From contig NC_010681.1 of the NCBI RefSeq assembly GCF_000020125.1, positions 3,596,001 through 3,660,000 of the forward strand: a stretch of DNA of 64,000 nt, in the 5' to 3' direction. This DNA comes from Paraburkholderia phytofirmans PsJN. Its GTDB lineage: Bacteria > Pseudomonadota > Gammaproteobacteria > Burkholderiales > Burkholderiaceae. The position numbers were made by a program, and so were the translations under genes. The first letter of the stretch is position 1; each line of letters begins with the position of its first letter. Positions 39,343 to 50,164 of the stretch are shown here, in pieces. Under the pieces are notes generated by a model. It was not told the origin of the DNA. It did no database searches and saw only the letters and a list, made by a program, of their open reading frames with translations.

Positions 39343-39981
39343 ATGCCAACACTTTGGGACATCACCCCTGCCGTCGATACCGCCACGCCCGTCTGGCCCG
39401 GCGACACGCCGGTGGGCATCGAGCGCGTGTGGCGCATGGAGGCGGGCTCGCCCGTCAACGTCGCGCGGCTGACGCTGTCGCCGCACACCGGCGCGCACAC
39501 CGATGCCCCGCTGCACTATGACGCCGAAGGCGTGGCCATCGGCGAAGTGCCGCTCGACGCGTACCTCGGCCGATGCCGCGTGATTCATTGCATCGGCGCA
39601 TCGCCTGTTGTGACGCCACAACACCTGAGCGGCTCGCTCGACGACCTGCCGCCGCGAGTCTTACTGCGCACTTACAGAAACGCGCCGACCGCAGCGTGGG
39701 ACAGCGCTTTCTGCGCTGTTGCGCCGGACACCATCGACCTGCTGGCGGCACGCGGCGTGAAGCTGATCGGCATCGACACGCCCTCGCTCGACCCGCAGGA
39801 ATCGAAGACGATGGATGCGCACCACCGGATCCGCACGCATCGCATGGCGATTCTCGAAGGCATCGTTCTCGACGACGTCGCGCCCGGCGACTACGAACTG
39901 ATCGCGCTGCCGCTCAAGCTGACCACACTCGACGCAAGCCCGGTGCGCGCGATCCTGCGCGCGCTGCCGGAATCGCAATGA
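39343..39981 (+). CDS. kynB: Kynurenine formamidase
   Basis: Hydrolyses N-formylkynurenine to kynurenine and formate. 212-residue cyclase-fold metal enzyme. The metal-site cluster [12 protein letters not shown] (about 50-61) and the catalytic region [13 protein letters not shown] are intact, with DAHHRIR near residue 160. First gene of the kynB-kynU-kynA operon; kynU starts 28 bases after it. Confidence 0.95.
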   Translation: MPTLWDITPAVDTATPVWPGDTPVGIERVWRMEAGSPVNVARLTLSPHTGAHTDAPLHYDAEGVAIGEVPLDAYLGRCRVIHCIGASPVVTPQHLSGSLDDLPPRVLLRTYRNAPTAAWDSAFCAVAPDTIDLLAARGVKLIGIDTPSLDPQESKTMDAHHRIRTHRMAILEGIVLDDVAPGDYELIALPLKLTTLDASPVRAILRALPESQ

Positions 39982-40009
39982 ACATCTCCATCTGACTGAC
40001 GGAATCACC

Positions 40010-41260
40010 ATGAACCACCGTGACGAAGCACTGGCGCTCGACAGCGCCGATCCTCTCGCGACGTTGCGCGACCAGTTCGCGCTGTCGTCGACCACCATCT
40101 ATCTCGATGGTAATTCGCTGGGCGTGCCGCCCGCGGCCGCCGCGCAGCGCGCACAGACCGTGATCGGCGCTGAATGGGGCGAAGGCCTGATCCGCAGCTG
40201 GAACACCGCGGGCTGGTTCGAGTTGCCGCGCCGCCTCGGCAACAAGCTCGCGCCGTTGATCGGCGCGGCGGAAAACGAAGTGGTTGTCACCGATACGATT
40301 TCGATCAATCTGTTCAAACTGCTGTCGGCGGCCGTGCGGGTCGCGAATGAGCGGGATCCGAAGCGTCGCGTGATCGTTTCCGAGCGCTCGAATTTCCCGA
40401 CGGACCTGTACATCGCGCAAGGTTTGATCGAGCAACTCGACCGCGGTTATGAACTGCGCCTCGTCGACGATCCGTCAGAACTGCCCGCCGCGATCGGCGA
40501 CGACACTGCCATCGCGATGATCACGCACGTGAACTACCGCACCGGCTACATGCACGACATGGCTGCGCTCACCAAGCTGATCCACGACAAGGGTGCGCTC
40601 GCGCTGTGGGATCTGGCGCATTCGGCGGGCGCGGTGCCGGTCGATCTGAATGGCGTCGGCGCGGATTATGCGGTGGGCTGCACGTATAAGTATCTGAATG
40701 GCGGGCCGGGTTCGCCTGCGTTCGTGTGGGTGCCTAAGCGTCATCAAAACGAATTCGCGCAGCCGCTGTCGGGCTGGTGGGGACATCGCGCGCCGTTCAA
40801 GATGGATCCGGCGTATCAGCCTGACGATGGCATCGGCCGCTTTTTGTGCGGCACGCAGCCGATGGTGTCGATGTCGCTCGTCGAGTGCGGGCTCGATGTG
40901 TTTTTGCAAACCGACATGCAGGCGGTGCGCAAGAAGTCGCTGGCGTTGACTGATCTGTTCATCGAACTGGTCGAAGCGCGTTGCAGTGAATTTCCGTTGA
41001 CGCTCGTCACCCCGCGTGAGCATGCGCAGCGTGGGTCGCATGCGAGCTTCGAGCATCCGCATGGGTATGAGGTGATGCAGGCGCTGATTGCGCGTGGGGT
41101 GATCGGTGATTATCGTGAGCCGCATGTGTTGCGGTTCGGTTTTACGCCGCTGTATACGCGTTTTGTCGATGTATGGGATGCGGTGGAAACGTTGCGCGAG
41201 GTGCTCGTGAAGGAAACCTGGCGGGCACCTGAATTCGCCGCACGCGGCGCAGTGACCTGA
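40010..41260 (+). CDS. kynU: Kynureninase
   Basis: PLP enzyme that cleaves kynurenine to anthranilate and alanine. 416 residues with the PLP Lys in [27 protein letters not shown] and [12 protein letters not shown]. Middle gene of the operon, 10 bases before kynA. Codon use is ordinary GC-ending in the first two thirds, and T-ending codons rise over roughly the last 250 bases (from about 41000). Confidence 0.96.
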   Translation: MNHRDEALALDSADPLATLRDQFALSSTTIYLDGNSLGVPPAAAAQRAQTVIGAEWGEGLIRSWNTAGWFELPRRLGNKLAPLIGAAENEVVVTDTISINLFKLLSAAVRVANERDPKRRVIVSERSNFPTDLYIAQGLIEQLDRGYELRLVDDPSELPAAIGDDTAIAMITHVNYRTGYMHDMAALTKLIHDKGALALWDLAHSAGAVPVDLNGVGADYAVGCTYKYLNGGPGSPAFVWVPKRHQNEFAQPLSGWWGHRAPFKMDPAYQPDDGIGRFLCGTQPMVSMSLVECGLDVFLQTDMQAVRKKSLALTDLFIELVEARCSEFPLTLVTPREHAQRGSHASFEHPHGYEVMQALIARGVIGDYREPHVLRFGFTPLYTRFVDVWDAVETLREVLVKETWRAPEFAARGAVT

Positions 41261-41270
41261 GGAGCGCGCG

Positions 41271-42203
41271 ATGACCGATCACATGCAAACACCGGGGCTG
41301 CCGGAAGAAAAGCCTGCGCAGGGATGTCCGTTCGGGCATGGGGCTGTTGCTTCTAGTGTGGCTACCCCGGCCGCCGATTCGGGCGACGGCTGGCATGATG
41401 CGCAGCTCGATTTTTCTGAGTCGATGAGTTATGGCGATTATCTGTCGCTGGGGACGGTGTTGGATGCGCAGCATCCGTTGTCGCCGGATCACAACGAGAT
41501 GCTGTTTATCATTCAGCATCAGACTAGCGAGTTGTGGATGAAGCTCGCGTTGTATGAGTTGCGGGCGGCGCTGCAGGCCGTGCATCGGGATGAGTTGCCG
41601 CCGGCGTTCAAGATGCTCGCGCGCGTGTCGCGGATCATGGAGCAGCTCGTGCAGGCCTGGAGTGTTCTTGCGACTATGACGCCGTCTGAGTACACGGCTA
41701 TGCGGCCTTATTTGGGAAGTTCTTCCGGGTTTCAGTCTTATCAGTATCGGCAGATTGAGTTTTTGCTCGGTAATAAAAATGAGCAGATGCTGAAGCCGCA
41801 TGCGCATCGGGCTGATGTGTTGGCTGAGGTTAAGGCTTCGCTGGAAGCGCCTTCCTTCTATGATGAAGTTGTTCGGTTGCTCGCTCGGCGCGGGTTTGCT
41901 ATTTCTGCCGCCAGGCTGGAGAGGGATTGGACTCAGCCTACTGTGCATGATGCTTCTGTTGAAGCGGCCTGGTTGGAGGTTTATCGGAATCCTTCCCAGC
42001 ATTGGGAGCTGTATGAAATGGCTGAGGAGCTTGTGGATCTTGAAGATGCCTTTCGGCAGTGGCGATTCAGGCATGTGACCACTGTTGAGAGGATTATCGG
42101 GTTTAAGCAAGGGACCGGCGGGACTAGTGGGGCTACTTATCTTCGGAAGATGTTGGATGTGGTTTTGTTTCCGGAGCTTTGGCATGTTCGGACTATGTTG
42201 TAG
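41271..42203 (+). CDS. kynA: Tryptophan 2,3-dioxygenase
   Basis: Heme enzyme that opens the indole ring of tryptophan, the first step of the kynurenine route. 310 residues: [14 protein letters not shown] (distal His region), [13 protein letters not shown] and the proximal His in [13 protein letters not shown]. The start follows GAGGAG. Although it is the first enzyme of the route, it is the last gene of the operon. Its 3' two thirds use many T-ending codons (GCT, GTT, CGG, TTT), unlike the GC-ending start of the operon. The protein itself looks intact. Confidence 0.96.
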   Translation: MTDHMQTPGLPEEKPAQGCPFGHGAVASSVATPAADSGDGWHDAQLDFSESMSYGDYLSLGTVLDAQHPLSPDHNEMLFIIQHQTSELWMKLALYELRAALQAVHRDELPPAFKMLARVSRIMEQLVQAWSVLATMTPSEYTAMRPYLGSSSGFQSYQYRQIEFLLGNKNEQMLKPHAHRADVLAEVKASLEAPSFYDEVVRLLARRGFAISAARLERDWTQPTVHDASVEAAWLEVYRNPSQHWELYEMAEELVDLEDAFRQWRFRHVTTVERIIGFKQGTGGTSGATYLRKMLDVVLFPELWHVRTML

Positions 42204-42306
42204 TTGGGGGTTTTTCCTCGCGGACTCTATTGTCTGTCATCCTAATGTTTTGGCCTTTCCTTGAATTGTTTGTGGTCTATTAGCGTTGCCCCTGTGCGGG
42301 GCGGCA

Positions 42307-42340
42307 CCTACTTCTCTTTGCCGCCGCAAAGAGAAGTAGG
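42307..42340. repeat. Perfect hairpin in the left palindrome arm
   Basis: CCTACTTCTCTTTGC pairs with GCAAAGAGAAGTAGG, a perfect 15-bp stem with loop CGCC. Confidence 0.85.
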
Positions 42341-42908
42341 CAAGAGAAAGCGGCTCACACCGCTAATTCTTAAGCGGGTGCCCCGCGCAGTCGCGGTAGT
42401 GGTGCATCTGGAATCTGTGTTCTCGCACACTCCGCGTGAGTGACAAAGCACTCATTCTTCCCGCCTCGCGCTGCGCGCTCGCCGGGACGGTTTGCTTCAA
42501 ACCAGCGGTTGCGCTTGTGCGCGGTGAGGGCCGTCGGCTTCGCCTCGGCGGGATGCCGTTAATGGCTTCCGGCTTTGCGGACACTTTCGCGTTAGAAAAT
42601 CCCTGCATTCAAAATCCACGCATTTGCGAGTATCTCGTACAGCGACGCGAGATTGATCCAGCGCCCGGGCCTCTAAAAAAATGACCGCGATTGTGGCGTT
42701 ACCGAGGCGAAGCCGGTGGACCCACGACGCCGCAACACAACCGCCTGTTTGAAGCAAACCGTCCCGGCGAGCGCACAGCGCGAGGCGGGAAGAATGACTG
42801 CTGTGTCACAGGCGCCGAATGTGCGAGAGCACAGATTCCAGATGCACCACTACCGCGACTGCGCGGGGGACCCGCTTAAGAACTAGCGGTGTGAGCCGCT
42901 TTCTCTTG

Positions 42909-42942
42909 CCTACTTCTCTTTGCGGCGGCAAAGAGAAGTAGG
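42909..42942. repeat. Perfect hairpin in the right palindrome arm
   Basis: The same 15-bp stem as at 42307-42340, with loop GGCG. The stem itself is unchanged between copies. Confidence 0.85.
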
Positions 42943-43055
42943 TGCCGCCCCGCACAGGGACAACGCTAATAGACCACAAACAAATCAAGGAAAGGCCAAA
43001 AACTTAGGACCACAGACAGACGGACAAACACCCCACCACAAACGCAAAGAACCAC

Positions 43056-43793
43056 TCACCTAGCCGTATACCCCCCATCAACAGCCAAACAAACCCCACT
43101 AATCATAGAAGCCCCCCCACTCAACAAAAACAAAATCGGCGCCGCAACCTCAGCAGACTCAGCAAACCTCCCCAACGGAATAGCCTTAAGCGCGGGATCC
43201 CGCTTAACCGGATCACTCCAGGCCAGCACCGCCATAGGCGTCAACGTAACCGTAGGATTCACGCTATTAACCCGAATCCCGAACGGCCCCAACTCAACAC
43301 ACAGAGCCCGTGTAACAGCATCGAGCGCAGCCTTGGAAGCCGAATAACTCAAATGATCATCCAACGCGACAAGCGCGGCCTGACTGGAAACATTAACAAT
43401 ACTGCCACCGCGTTGAGCATCGATCATCCCCCGCGCCACATGCTTGGCCACCAGCACGGCGCCCCGCGCATTCACCGCCATCACCCGATCAAAACTGGCA
43501 CCGGTCGTGTCCACAGCACGTTCAAGCAACGCAATTCCCGCGCAATTCACGAGCCCATCGAACACATCGAGCGAACCTAACGCGTCATCGATAGCCGCTT
43601 CATCGCTCACATCAAGCACCAAAGGCTCGCAGCCCGTTTCCTCCGCTAACCGCGCAAGCTCACTCACATTGCGCGCGGCAGCCACCACATTCGCGCCCGA
43701 CGCACACAATGCCTCGACCGTCGCGCGCCCAATCCCGCTCGAGGCACCCGTCACAAGAATCGACCGACCAGAAAAATCGAAAGTAGCGTTCAT
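43056..43793 (-). CDS. SDR oxidoreductase, L-xylulose reductase (DCXR)-like
   Basis: 245 residues with TGASSGIG, NCAG, IVNVSSQAA and YSASK catalytic elements. The segment VNSVNPTVTLTPM followed by AWSDP and IPLGRFAE is strikingly like animal dicarbonyl/L-xylulose reductase, which interconverts L-xylulose and xylitol. A role as a polyol or ketose oxidoreductase in the minus-strand operon is inferred. Last gene of that operon; its start overlaps the kinase stop by four bases (ATGA). Codons shift to T-ending towards its 3' end, beside the palindrome. Confidence 0.82.
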   Translation of the reverse strand: MNATFDFSGRSILVTGASSGIGRATVEALCASGANVVAAARNVSELARLAEETGCEPLVLDVSDEAAIDDALGSLDVFDGLVNCAGIALLERAVDTTGASFDRVMAVNARGAVLVAKHVARGMIDAQRGGSIVNVSSQAALVALDDHLSYSASKAALDAVTRALCVELGPFGIRVNSVNPTVTLTPMAVLAWSDPVKRDPALKAIPLGRFAESAEVAAPILFLLSGGASMISGVCLAVDGGYTAR

Positions 43794-45334
43794 GATGTCT
43801 GCAACCGATGCATGACCGGCTTCAACGCCGGGTACAAATCCGTATAAACGCCGAACCGTTGCTCGTACAACGCCATGCGTTGTGCGTTCGGCTCCGCGCG
43901 TTCAACCAGCGTGACCCATCCGCTCTGCGCCTCTTCACGCGACACCAGCCCGACACCGACAGCCGCCAGCAAAGCAGCCCCCATCGCCGCCTCCACGTCC
44001 TGCTCGATGGTATAAACCGGATACCCGGTGACGTCCGCGATAATCTGCATCCACAGATCCGAATGCGCGGCGCCGCCCACCACGATCAGTTTGTCGTCCA
44101 GTGACTGCGCGCCTTTGCGCCCCGCCTCGATGTTGTGCTTCAACGCAAACGTGACGCCCTCCAGCACCGCGCGATACAAATGCGCGCGCGTATGAAACAG
44201 GCTCAGCCCGACGAACGCACCACTCGCCTTCGCATCCCACACCGGGCTACGCTCGCCCATCAGATACGGCAGAAACATCACGCCATCCGAGCCGGCCGGC
44301 ACCTTCTCTGCCGACTCTTCCAGCAAGCGATGCGGATCGCCATGCGGCGTCGCGCGCGCGGCCTCGATCTCCGCGTGACAGAACTGCTCGCGATACCAGG
44401 TCACCGACGCGCCCGCCGTAATCGCCCCGCCGAACACATAAATATCGCGCTGACCATTGAACACATGCGGCATGCTGATCAAGCCATGCCGCGCGTCGAC
44501 GGTCTGGTTGATATAGCCCCAGCACATGCTCGTGCCGATCATCGCGACATGTTGCCCGGCGCGCGTGACGCCGGCCGCGAATGTCGCCATCGCAGCGTCC
44601 ACGCCACCCGCGACGATCGCCGTGCCCGCGTCGAGACCGAGCTGCTCGACCCACTGCGATAGCAAGCCGCCTACCACGTCCGACGATTCGACCAGCCGCT
44701 CCGGCATCATCGTCGCGGGAATGCCGAGCATGTCGAGCGCTTCGTCGGACCAGTCGCGTTTGCCAATGTCGTAGATGCCGCCGATATTGCCCGCCGAACT
44801 ATGATCGACCGCCACCTCACCAGTCAGCATGTAAATCACGTACGCATTCGGCGGCAGGAAATATCGCGTATGTGACCACACGTCGGGTTCGTGATCGCGC
44901 AGCCACAGCATTTTCGTGTAGCCATAGTAACTATCCACGCCGTTGCCGGTGATCGTATAGAGCCGTTCGAGATCGACGTTGTTGCGCACCCATTCGACCT
45001 GCTCAGTGGCGCGCCGATCCATCCAGATCAAACAGGGATACAGCGGCCGCATCTCGCTATCCACCGGAATACCGGAACCACCATACAGGCTGCTCACGCA
45101 GACGGCTTTAATCGACTTCGCCGCGACGCCCGCCTCCTTCGCCTTGGCAACGCATGCAGCGATGCACTCCACCACCGCCTTCAACCAGACCGCGGGCCAT
45201 TGTTCGGCCCACAGCGGCTTGGGCGTATCCGGCTGATAGCTCGACGCATGCTGCGCGACGATCGCGCCGTGCTGATCGACCAGCAGCGCCTTGGTGCTCT
45301 GCGTGCCGATATCGACGCCGATGACGTAATCCAT
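43790..45334 (-). CDS. FGGY-family carbohydrate kinase
   Basis: 514 residues with the two-domain FGGY fold: GVDIGTQSTKALLVD (phosphate 1), IWMDRRA, GTSMCWGYINQ and GGAAHSDLWMQIIADVTG. It phosphorylates a sugar or polyol. Sequence does not fix the substrate, but the neighbours (an EltD-like dehydrogenase and a DCXR-like SDR) suggest a ketotetrose or ketopentose such as erythrulose or xylulose. It lies between the dehydrogenase and SDR genes. Confidence 0.85.
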   Translation of the reverse strand: MDYVIGVDIGTQSTKALLVDQHGAIVAQHASSYQPDTPKPLWAEQWPAVWLKAVVECIAACVAKAKEAGVAAKSIKAVCVSSLYGGSGIPVDSEMRPLYPCLIWMDRRATEQVEWVRNNVDLERLYTITGNGVDSYYGYTKMLWLRDHEPDVWSHTRYFLPPNAYVIYMLTGEVAVDHSSAGNIGGIYDIGKRDWSDEALDMLGIPATMMPERLVESSDVVGGLLSQWVEQLGLDAGTAIVAGGVDAAMATFAAGVTRAGQHVAMIGTSMCWGYINQTVDARHGLISMPHVFNGQRDIYVFGGAITAGASVTWYREQFCHAEIEAARATPHGDPHRLLEESAEKVPAGSDGVMFLPYLMGERSPVWDAKASGAFVGLSLFHTRAHLYRAVLEGVTFALKHNIEAGRKGAQSLDDKLIVVGGAAHSDLWMQIIADVTGYPVYTIEQDVEAAMGAALLAAVGVGLVSREEAQSGWVTLVERAEPNAQRMALYEQRFGVYTDLYPALKPVMHRLQTS

Positions 45335-45380
45335 ACTGTCTCCGTTTAGATGCCGCTCGTACTCCGACCGCGTTCGACGC

Positions 45381-46478
45381 TCAGGCGCGCGGCTTCAGCA
45401 ACACCTTGATCGAATCGAGCGAGTTGGCAATCTTGATCGCCTCGTCCCATTCTTCCAGCGAAAAGCCGTGCGTGACAATGCCTTTCGATGTAACCAGCCC
45501 GCGCGCCAGCAGATCGATCGCAATCGGATAGCAATACGGTCCGAGATGCGCGCCGCGCACGTCGAGTTCCTTGCGATCGCCGATCACCGACCAATCCAGC
45601 GTCGTATCCGCGCCGAACACCGAAAACTCGACGAAGCGCCCGAGCTTGCGAATCAGGTCCATGCCCTGATTCACGCCGATCGGCGCACCCGTGGTTTCAA
45701 TATACACATCGCAGCCGTAACCGTCCGTGAGCGAATGGATGATCGCCAGCGCGTCGTCCTGTTTCGGGTTGATCGTCACGTCGGCGCCGTACTCGCGGGC
45801 GAGCGCAAGGCGCTCTTCGACGAGATCGATCACCACCAGTTTCTTCGGCGTTTTCAGATGCGCGATTTGCGTCATCATCAAACCGAGCGGACCGGCGCCG
45901 GCGATCACCACGACATCGTCGAGTTGCACTTCGCCACGATTGACCGTGTGGATCGCGCAGGCGAGCGGCTCGATGATCGCGGCGTCTTCCAGCGAAATGC
46001 CGTCGGGAATCTTGTGGACAATCGCCGTCGGCGGAATGCGCATGTATTCGGCCATGCCTCCATCGGCGACTTCGCGCTGGAAGCCGAAGATGTTGTGCAC
46101 CTCGCACATCCAGTACTGGCCGGATTTGCAATAGCGGCATTTGCCGCACGGCACGATCTGTTCGGCGATCACGCGGTCACCCATTTTCACGCCGAAGTGA
46201 TCGGCCGCGCCTTCGCCGATTTCTTCCACGAAACCAAAGAACTCGTGACCCGGAATCACCGGCGCTTTCACCCACGGGCTCGGGCCGCCCCAGAACATCT
46301 TCGCGCCCGAATGACATTTGCAGTCGCTCGCGCAAATCCCACACGCGGCAATGCGGATCACCAGTTCGTGCGCACCCGCGCGAGGTTTCGACACCTGTTC
46401 GACGCGATAGTCTTTCGGTGCATGACAGACGATGGCTGTCATGTTCTGCTGATCGTGGTCTGTGGATTGAGTCGTCAT
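45381..46478 (-). CDS. Zinc-dependent alcohol dehydrogenase, erythritol/L-threitol (EltD)-like
   Basis: 365 residues of the MDR family: catalytic-zinc Cys in CGICASD and GHEFFGFVEE, structural-zinc cysteines CGKCRYCKSGQYWMC, Rossmann GAGPLGLM, and a C-terminal half with VYIETTG and GRFVEFSVFG then DWSVI and KELDV, GAHLGPYCYP. From memory this pattern is close to Mycobacterium EltD, which oxidises erythritol and L-threitol to L-erythrulose. The substrate here is unproven. AGGA before the ATG. Confidence 0.82.
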   Translation of the reverse strand: MTTQSTDHDQQNMTAIVCHAPKDYRVEQVSKPRAGAHELVIRIAACGICASDCKCHSGAKMFWGGPSPWVKAPVIPGHEFFGFVEEIGEGAADHFGVKMGDRVIAEQIVPCGKCRYCKSGQYWMCEVHNIFGFQREVADGGMAEYMRIPPTAIVHKIPDGISLEDAAIIEPLACAIHTVNRGEVQLDDVVVIAGAGPLGLMMTQIAHLKTPKKLVVIDLVEERLALAREYGADVTINPKQDDALAIIHSLTDGYGCDVYIETTGAPIGVNQGMDLIRKLGRFVEFSVFGADTTLDWSVIGDRKELDVRGAHLGPYCYPIAIDLLARGLVTSKGIVTHGFSLEEWDEAIKIANSLDSIKVLLKPRA

Positions 46479-46515
46479 TGCATGGTCCTGCTTAAAAGTG
46501 GAAGTCGTTGAAGAA

Positions 46516-47523
46516 TTACTTTCTGCGGTCGCGGCTGATGTAAATCGCGAGCAAAATGATTCCGCCCTTGATCACGTTCTGCACATACGGATTCACGCCG
46601 ACCATGTTCAGGCCGTTGTTCAACACACCGAGCAGCAGCGCGCCGATCAACGTGCCGATGATCGAACCGCGGCCGCCGGAGATCGACGTGCCGCCCATCA
46701 CCACGGCGGCGATGGCGTCGAGTTCGAAGCCGACGCCGGCGTTCGGCTGCCCGCTCATCAAACGCGCGGTCAACACAATGGCGGCGAAGGCGGACGTCAA
46801 ACCGGCGATCGTGTAGACGATCAGCTTGACGCGCGCCACGCGCACGCCGGATAGACGCGTGGCCTGTTCGTTGCCGCCGATCGCATAGACATAGCGGCCG
46901 AACGGCATGCGCTCCAGCAGCACCCACGCGATCACATAGATCACCGCCATGATCACGACGGGCGCCTGCACGCCGAGAATCTTGCCGCTGCCGAAAAAGC
47001 TCACCCAGTCCGGCAAGCCGTCGATCGGATAGCCGCCCGTGTAGATCAGCGCGAGGCCACGCGCGATGCCCATCGTCGCGAGCGTGACGATGATCGGCGG
47101 CATGCCGGCAAAGGCCACGAAAAAACCGTTCGCCGCGCCGAAGCCGAGGCCGACTGCAATACCAATTGCCAGAGCGGCGACCGCATTCATGCCGGCCACC
47201 ATCAAGCCCGCGGCGAGCGTGCCCGCCAGCGCCATGACGGAGCCCACGGAAAGATCGATACCGCCGGTCAAAATCACGCACGTCATCCCCACGGCGATGA
47301 TCGCGTTGATCGACACCTGGCGCAGCACGTTCTCGATGTTCGCCCCGGAGAGAAAACTATCGCTCGCGAACACCATCACGATGCAGACCACCAGCAAGCC
47401 GATGAACGGATAGAACAGCGTGGAGCGTTTCAATGCGGCCCACGTGAAACGCACCGGCGCGCCCGGCGTATCGCTGTTGACAGTGGAGGTCTTGGGTGAA
47501 GAAGAAGGATTAGGGGTGTTCAT
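46516..47523 (-). CDS. Ribose-type sugar ABC transporter permease
   Basis: 335 residues with about ten membrane spans and the RbsC-family motifs [27 protein letters not shown] and [15 protein letters not shown]. The ATG at 47523, preceded by GGAG, overlaps the ATPase stop by 14 bases. Forms an importer with the ATPase and the periplasmic protein encoded just upstream. Substrate inferred to be a polyol. Confidence 0.9.
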   Translation of the reverse strand: MNTPNPSSSPKTSTVNSDTPGAPVRFTWAALKRSTLFYPFIGLLVVCIVMVFASDSFLSGANIENVLRQVSINAIIAVGMTCVILTGGIDLSVGSVMALAGTLAAGLMVAGMNAVAALAIGIAVGLGFGAANGFFVAFAGMPPIIVTLATMGIARGLALIYTGGYPIDGLPDWVSFFGSGKILGVQAPVVIMAVIYVIAWVLLERMPFGRYVYAIGGNEQATRLSGVRVARVKLIVYTIAGLTSAFAAIVLTARLMSGQPNAGVGFELDAIAAVVMGGTSISGGRGSIIGTLIGALLLGVLNNGLNMVGVNPYVQNVIKGGIILLAIYISRDRRK

Positions 47524-49030
47524 GTGTTGCTCCACGAGAGCCGGCAGTTGCATAGGTCATCACGGCGTTCGAGTCGATCGCGTCGCCTTCGAGCATCGCT
47601 TCGATGCGGCCCTGACGGAACACGGCGACGCGGTCGCACATGCCGACGATCTCCGGCAGTTCGGACGAGATCATGATGATCGAGTAGCCGCGCGCGGTAA
47701 GTTCGCGCATCAGCAGATAGATTTCGGCTTTGGCGCCGACGTCGATGCCGCGCGTCGGTTCGTCGAAGATCAGGATGTTGGTGTGATGATTCAGCCAGCG
47801 CGCGATCACTACTTTCTGCTGATTGCCGCCAGAGAGTGTCGCGACTTCCGTATGCATGGTTGGTGCTTTCACGCCCACGCGTTTCATGATGTCGGCGGTC
47901 GCGCGCGCTTCGCTGCGCTGGTCGATGAAGAAACGCAACGAGCGATACTTGCCGAGGTTGTTGATCGAGATGTTCTGCTTGATCGAGAAGTCGGTGATCA
48001 GGCCTTCGGTCTTGCGGCTCTCGGGCAGAATGCCGACGCCGGCGCGTAACGCATCGGCGGGATCGGATAATTTGGCCGCCGTACCGTTGATGCGAATCTC
48101 CTTCACGTAAGCGGGATCCGCGCCGATCACAGCGAGCGCGGTTTCCGTGCGTCCCGAGCCGACCAGTCCCGCGAAGCCGAGAATCTCTCCTTCACGCAGC
48201 GTAAAGCTCAACACGGGGCTGTCCTTGAGCAACTGAAGCTTCTCGACATCGAGCACGATCTTCGCGTCGGCACGCAGCGGCGGCTTCGGCGGAAAGCTGT
48301 TTTCTATGCGGCGCCCCACCATCATTTCCACCAGATGCCCCACATTGGATTGCGCAACCTCGGTCATGCCGACGTACTGGCCATCGCGCAGAACGGTAAT
48401 GCGGTCGCATACCTCGAAAATCTCTTCGAGGTGGTGCGAGATGAAAATCATCGCGACGCCCTGCTGCTTCAGTTCGCGCATGATGGCGAACAGATGCTCG
48501 GCTTCGGCGGGCGTGAGCGTGGCGGTGGGCTCATCCAGAATCAGAATGCGCGCCTCCAGCGAGAGCGCCTTGCCGATTTCGACGAACTGCTGCTGCGCCA
48601 CTGAGAGTTCGCGAATCGGCACCGACAGGTCGATCGTCACGCCGAGCCGCTGAAAAATCGCCGCCGCCGCGCGCCGCATCTTGCCGCGTTCGAGCAGGCC
48701 CAAGCCATTCTTCAATTCGCGGCCGAGAAACATGTTCTCCACCGCGTTCAGATACGGAATCAGGCTGAACTCCTGAAACACGATGCCGACGCCGGCCGCC
48801 ACCGCGTCGTGATAGTTGCTGAAATGACGCGCCTCGCCTTCAATCGTGATCGTGCCTTCGTCCGGCTGATAGATGCCGCACAGGATTTTCATCAACGTCG
48901 ATTTGCCGGCGCCGTTTTCGCCGAGCAGCGCATGAATCTCGCCGCGCTCGATCTCCAGGTGAATGCCTTGCAGCGCCTTCACGCCTGGAAAACTTTTGGT
49001 GATGTTGTCGAGCTTGAGTATCGTGTCCAT
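47510..49030 (-). CDS. Ribose-type sugar ABC transporter ATP-binding protein
   Basis: 506 residues with two ABC cassettes, as in RbsA/XylG. The first has [13 protein letters not shown], signature LSVAQQQ and ILDEPTATL. The second is degenerate in Walker A (GLVGSGRTE) but has [14 protein letters not shown] and [10 protein letters not shown]. One polypeptide therefore supplies both cassettes. It lies between the binding-protein and permease genes. Confidence 0.92.
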   Translation of the reverse strand: MDTILKLDNITKSFPGVKALQGIHLEIERGEIHALLGENGAGKSTLMKILCGIYQPDEGTITIEGEARHFSNYHDAVAAGVGIVFQEFSLIPYLNAVENMFLGRELKNGLGLLERGKMRRAAAAIFQRLGVTIDLSVPIRELSVAQQQFVEIGKALSLEARILILDEPTATLTPAEAEHLFAIMRELKQQGVAMIFISHHLEEIFEVCDRITVLRDGQYVGMTEVAQSNVGHLVEMMVGRRIENSFPPKPPLRADAKIVLDVEKLQLLKDSPVLSFTLREGEILGFAGLVGSGRTETALAVIGADPAYVKEIRINGTAAKLSDPADALRAGVGILPESRKTEGLITDFSIKQNISINNLGKYRSLRFFIDQRSEARATADIMKRVGVKAPTMHTEVATLSGGNQQKVVIARWLNHHTNILIFDEPTRGIDVGAKAEIYLLMRELTARGYSIIMISSELPEIVGMCDRVAVFRQGRIEAMLEGDAIDSNAVMTYATAGSRGATHEHP

Positions 49031-49097
49031 CGGGTCCTCCTCTGCTGTCCGTTGCCGCGCTTTTCGCTTTTACTCGACGCGACAACGGACATTCGGC

Positions 49098-50051
49098 TTA
49101 CCAGCTGAAACCCTTGGCATTGCTCTTGTCGATCATCTTCACGTCGACAGGAATGGTCTTCGGCACATTGGCGCCCCACTTCTTCGCGAGCGCGATGCCG
49201 AGTGCAATGCGCACCTGGTCGGCCGGGAATTGCGCGGACGTTTCGACGAACTTCGAATTCGGCTTCTGGATCGCGGCAATCGCTTCCGGCGCGCCGTCGA
49301 CGCTGGTCAGCTTGATGTCCTTGCCCGACGATTCGATCGCCGAGAGCGCACCCATCGAGCCGCCGTCGTTCACGCTGAACACGCCCTTCAGATTCGGATG
49401 CGCCTGAATCATGTTCTCGGTGACGGACAACGCGGTTGCGCGTTCCTGCTTACCGTTCTGCGTATCCACGAGCTTCACGCCGGGCGCTTTCGCGAGCGCC
49501 GCCTTGCAGCCCCGCACGCGTTCGAGAATCGGCACGACCGGAATGCCGTCGAGAATCGCCACTTCACCGCTGCCGCCAATCGACTTCGCCAGATACTCGC
49601 AAGCCATCTCGCCCGCGTCGTAGTTCTTCGAACCGACGAACGAATCGACCGGACCGTTGGCGTTCGCATCGACGGCGACCACCACCACGCCGGCTTTCTT
49701 CGCCGAGGTCACCGCCGACTGGATGCCGGTCGAATCGGTCGGATTCACGAGCAGGATGTCGATCTTCTTCTGCAGCATGTCTTCCACGTCGCTAACCTGC
49801 TTGCTGACATCGTGGTGCGCGTCGGTGACGACAACCGTTGCGCCGATGGAAGCAGCCGCGTCGTTCAGCGCTTTTTGCATCGTCACGAAGTACGGGTTGT
49901 TCAGCTCCTGAAACGTCATGCCGATTTTCAGCGGCGCGGCTTGCGCAGCCGGCGCGGCGATGAACGACAAGCCGAAAGCGAGCGTCGCCAGTGCCGCCGT
50001 GCTGCGTGCGAAAGTCTTCAACGAGGTCGGCTTCGAAAGGGATTGCGTCAT
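49098..50051 (-). CDS. Periplasmic sugar-binding protein of the ribose-type importer
   Basis: 317 residues. A Sec signal peptide ends near AAPAAQA (about 39). The mature part is a Peripla_BP_4 protein: IGMTFQELNNPYFVTMQKAL, ILLVNPTDS, VVAVDANANG and GVFSVNDGGSMGA. It captures the substrate for the adjacent permease and ATPase. A GTGAG-N7-CTCAC inverted repeat (50072-50088) lies just upstream and could be an operator for this operon. First structural gene after the AraC regulator gene. Confidence 0.9.
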   Translation of the reverse strand: MTQSLSKPTSLKTFARSTAALATLAFGLSFIAAPAAQAAPLKIGMTFQELNNPYFVTMQKALNDAAASIGATVVVTDAHHDVSKQVSDVEDMLQKKIDILLVNPTDSTGIQSAVTSAKKAGVVVVAVDANANGPVDSFVGSKNYDAGEMACEYLAKSIGGSGEVAILDGIPVVPILERVRGCKAALAKAPGVKLVDTQNGKQERATALSVTENMIQAHPNLKGVFSVNDGGSMGALSAIESSGKDIKLTSVDGAPEAIAAIQKPNSKFVETSAQFPADQVRIALGIALAKKWGANVPKTIPVDVKMIDKSNAKGFSW

Positions 50052-50164
50052 GGTTGTCTCCGTTATTAAAAGTGAGCACGTCCCTCACGCTGTCGTGGGA
50101 CAGCGCGATACGTGTTGAAACGCAGGTGAAATAAAACGCTTCGGCGGTAAGCCTGGGCTTGGGA

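Larger units (their letters stand above)
42231..43018. repeat. Large imperfect palindrome (interspersed-repeat type)
   Basis: The left arm at 42231-42548 and the right arm at 42702-43018 are inverted copies of about 317 bases with scattered mismatches, around a 153-base spacer. The outer 183 bases (42248-42430 and 42820-43002) are the best conserved. It fills the gap between convergent kynA and the SDR gene. Each arm could encode a near-identical 60-residue peptide (42261-42443 plus, 42806-42988 minus) that I read as repeat sequence, not a gene. No transposase and no clear target duplication. Confidence 0.85.

Noticed and set aside
42261..42988. Short frames within the palindrome, including two near-identical 60-residue products and an 82-residue one
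   Set aside because: The two copies exist because the DNA is inverted-repeated. No ribosome sites or domains, and they overlap strong hairpins, so they are read as repeat sequence.
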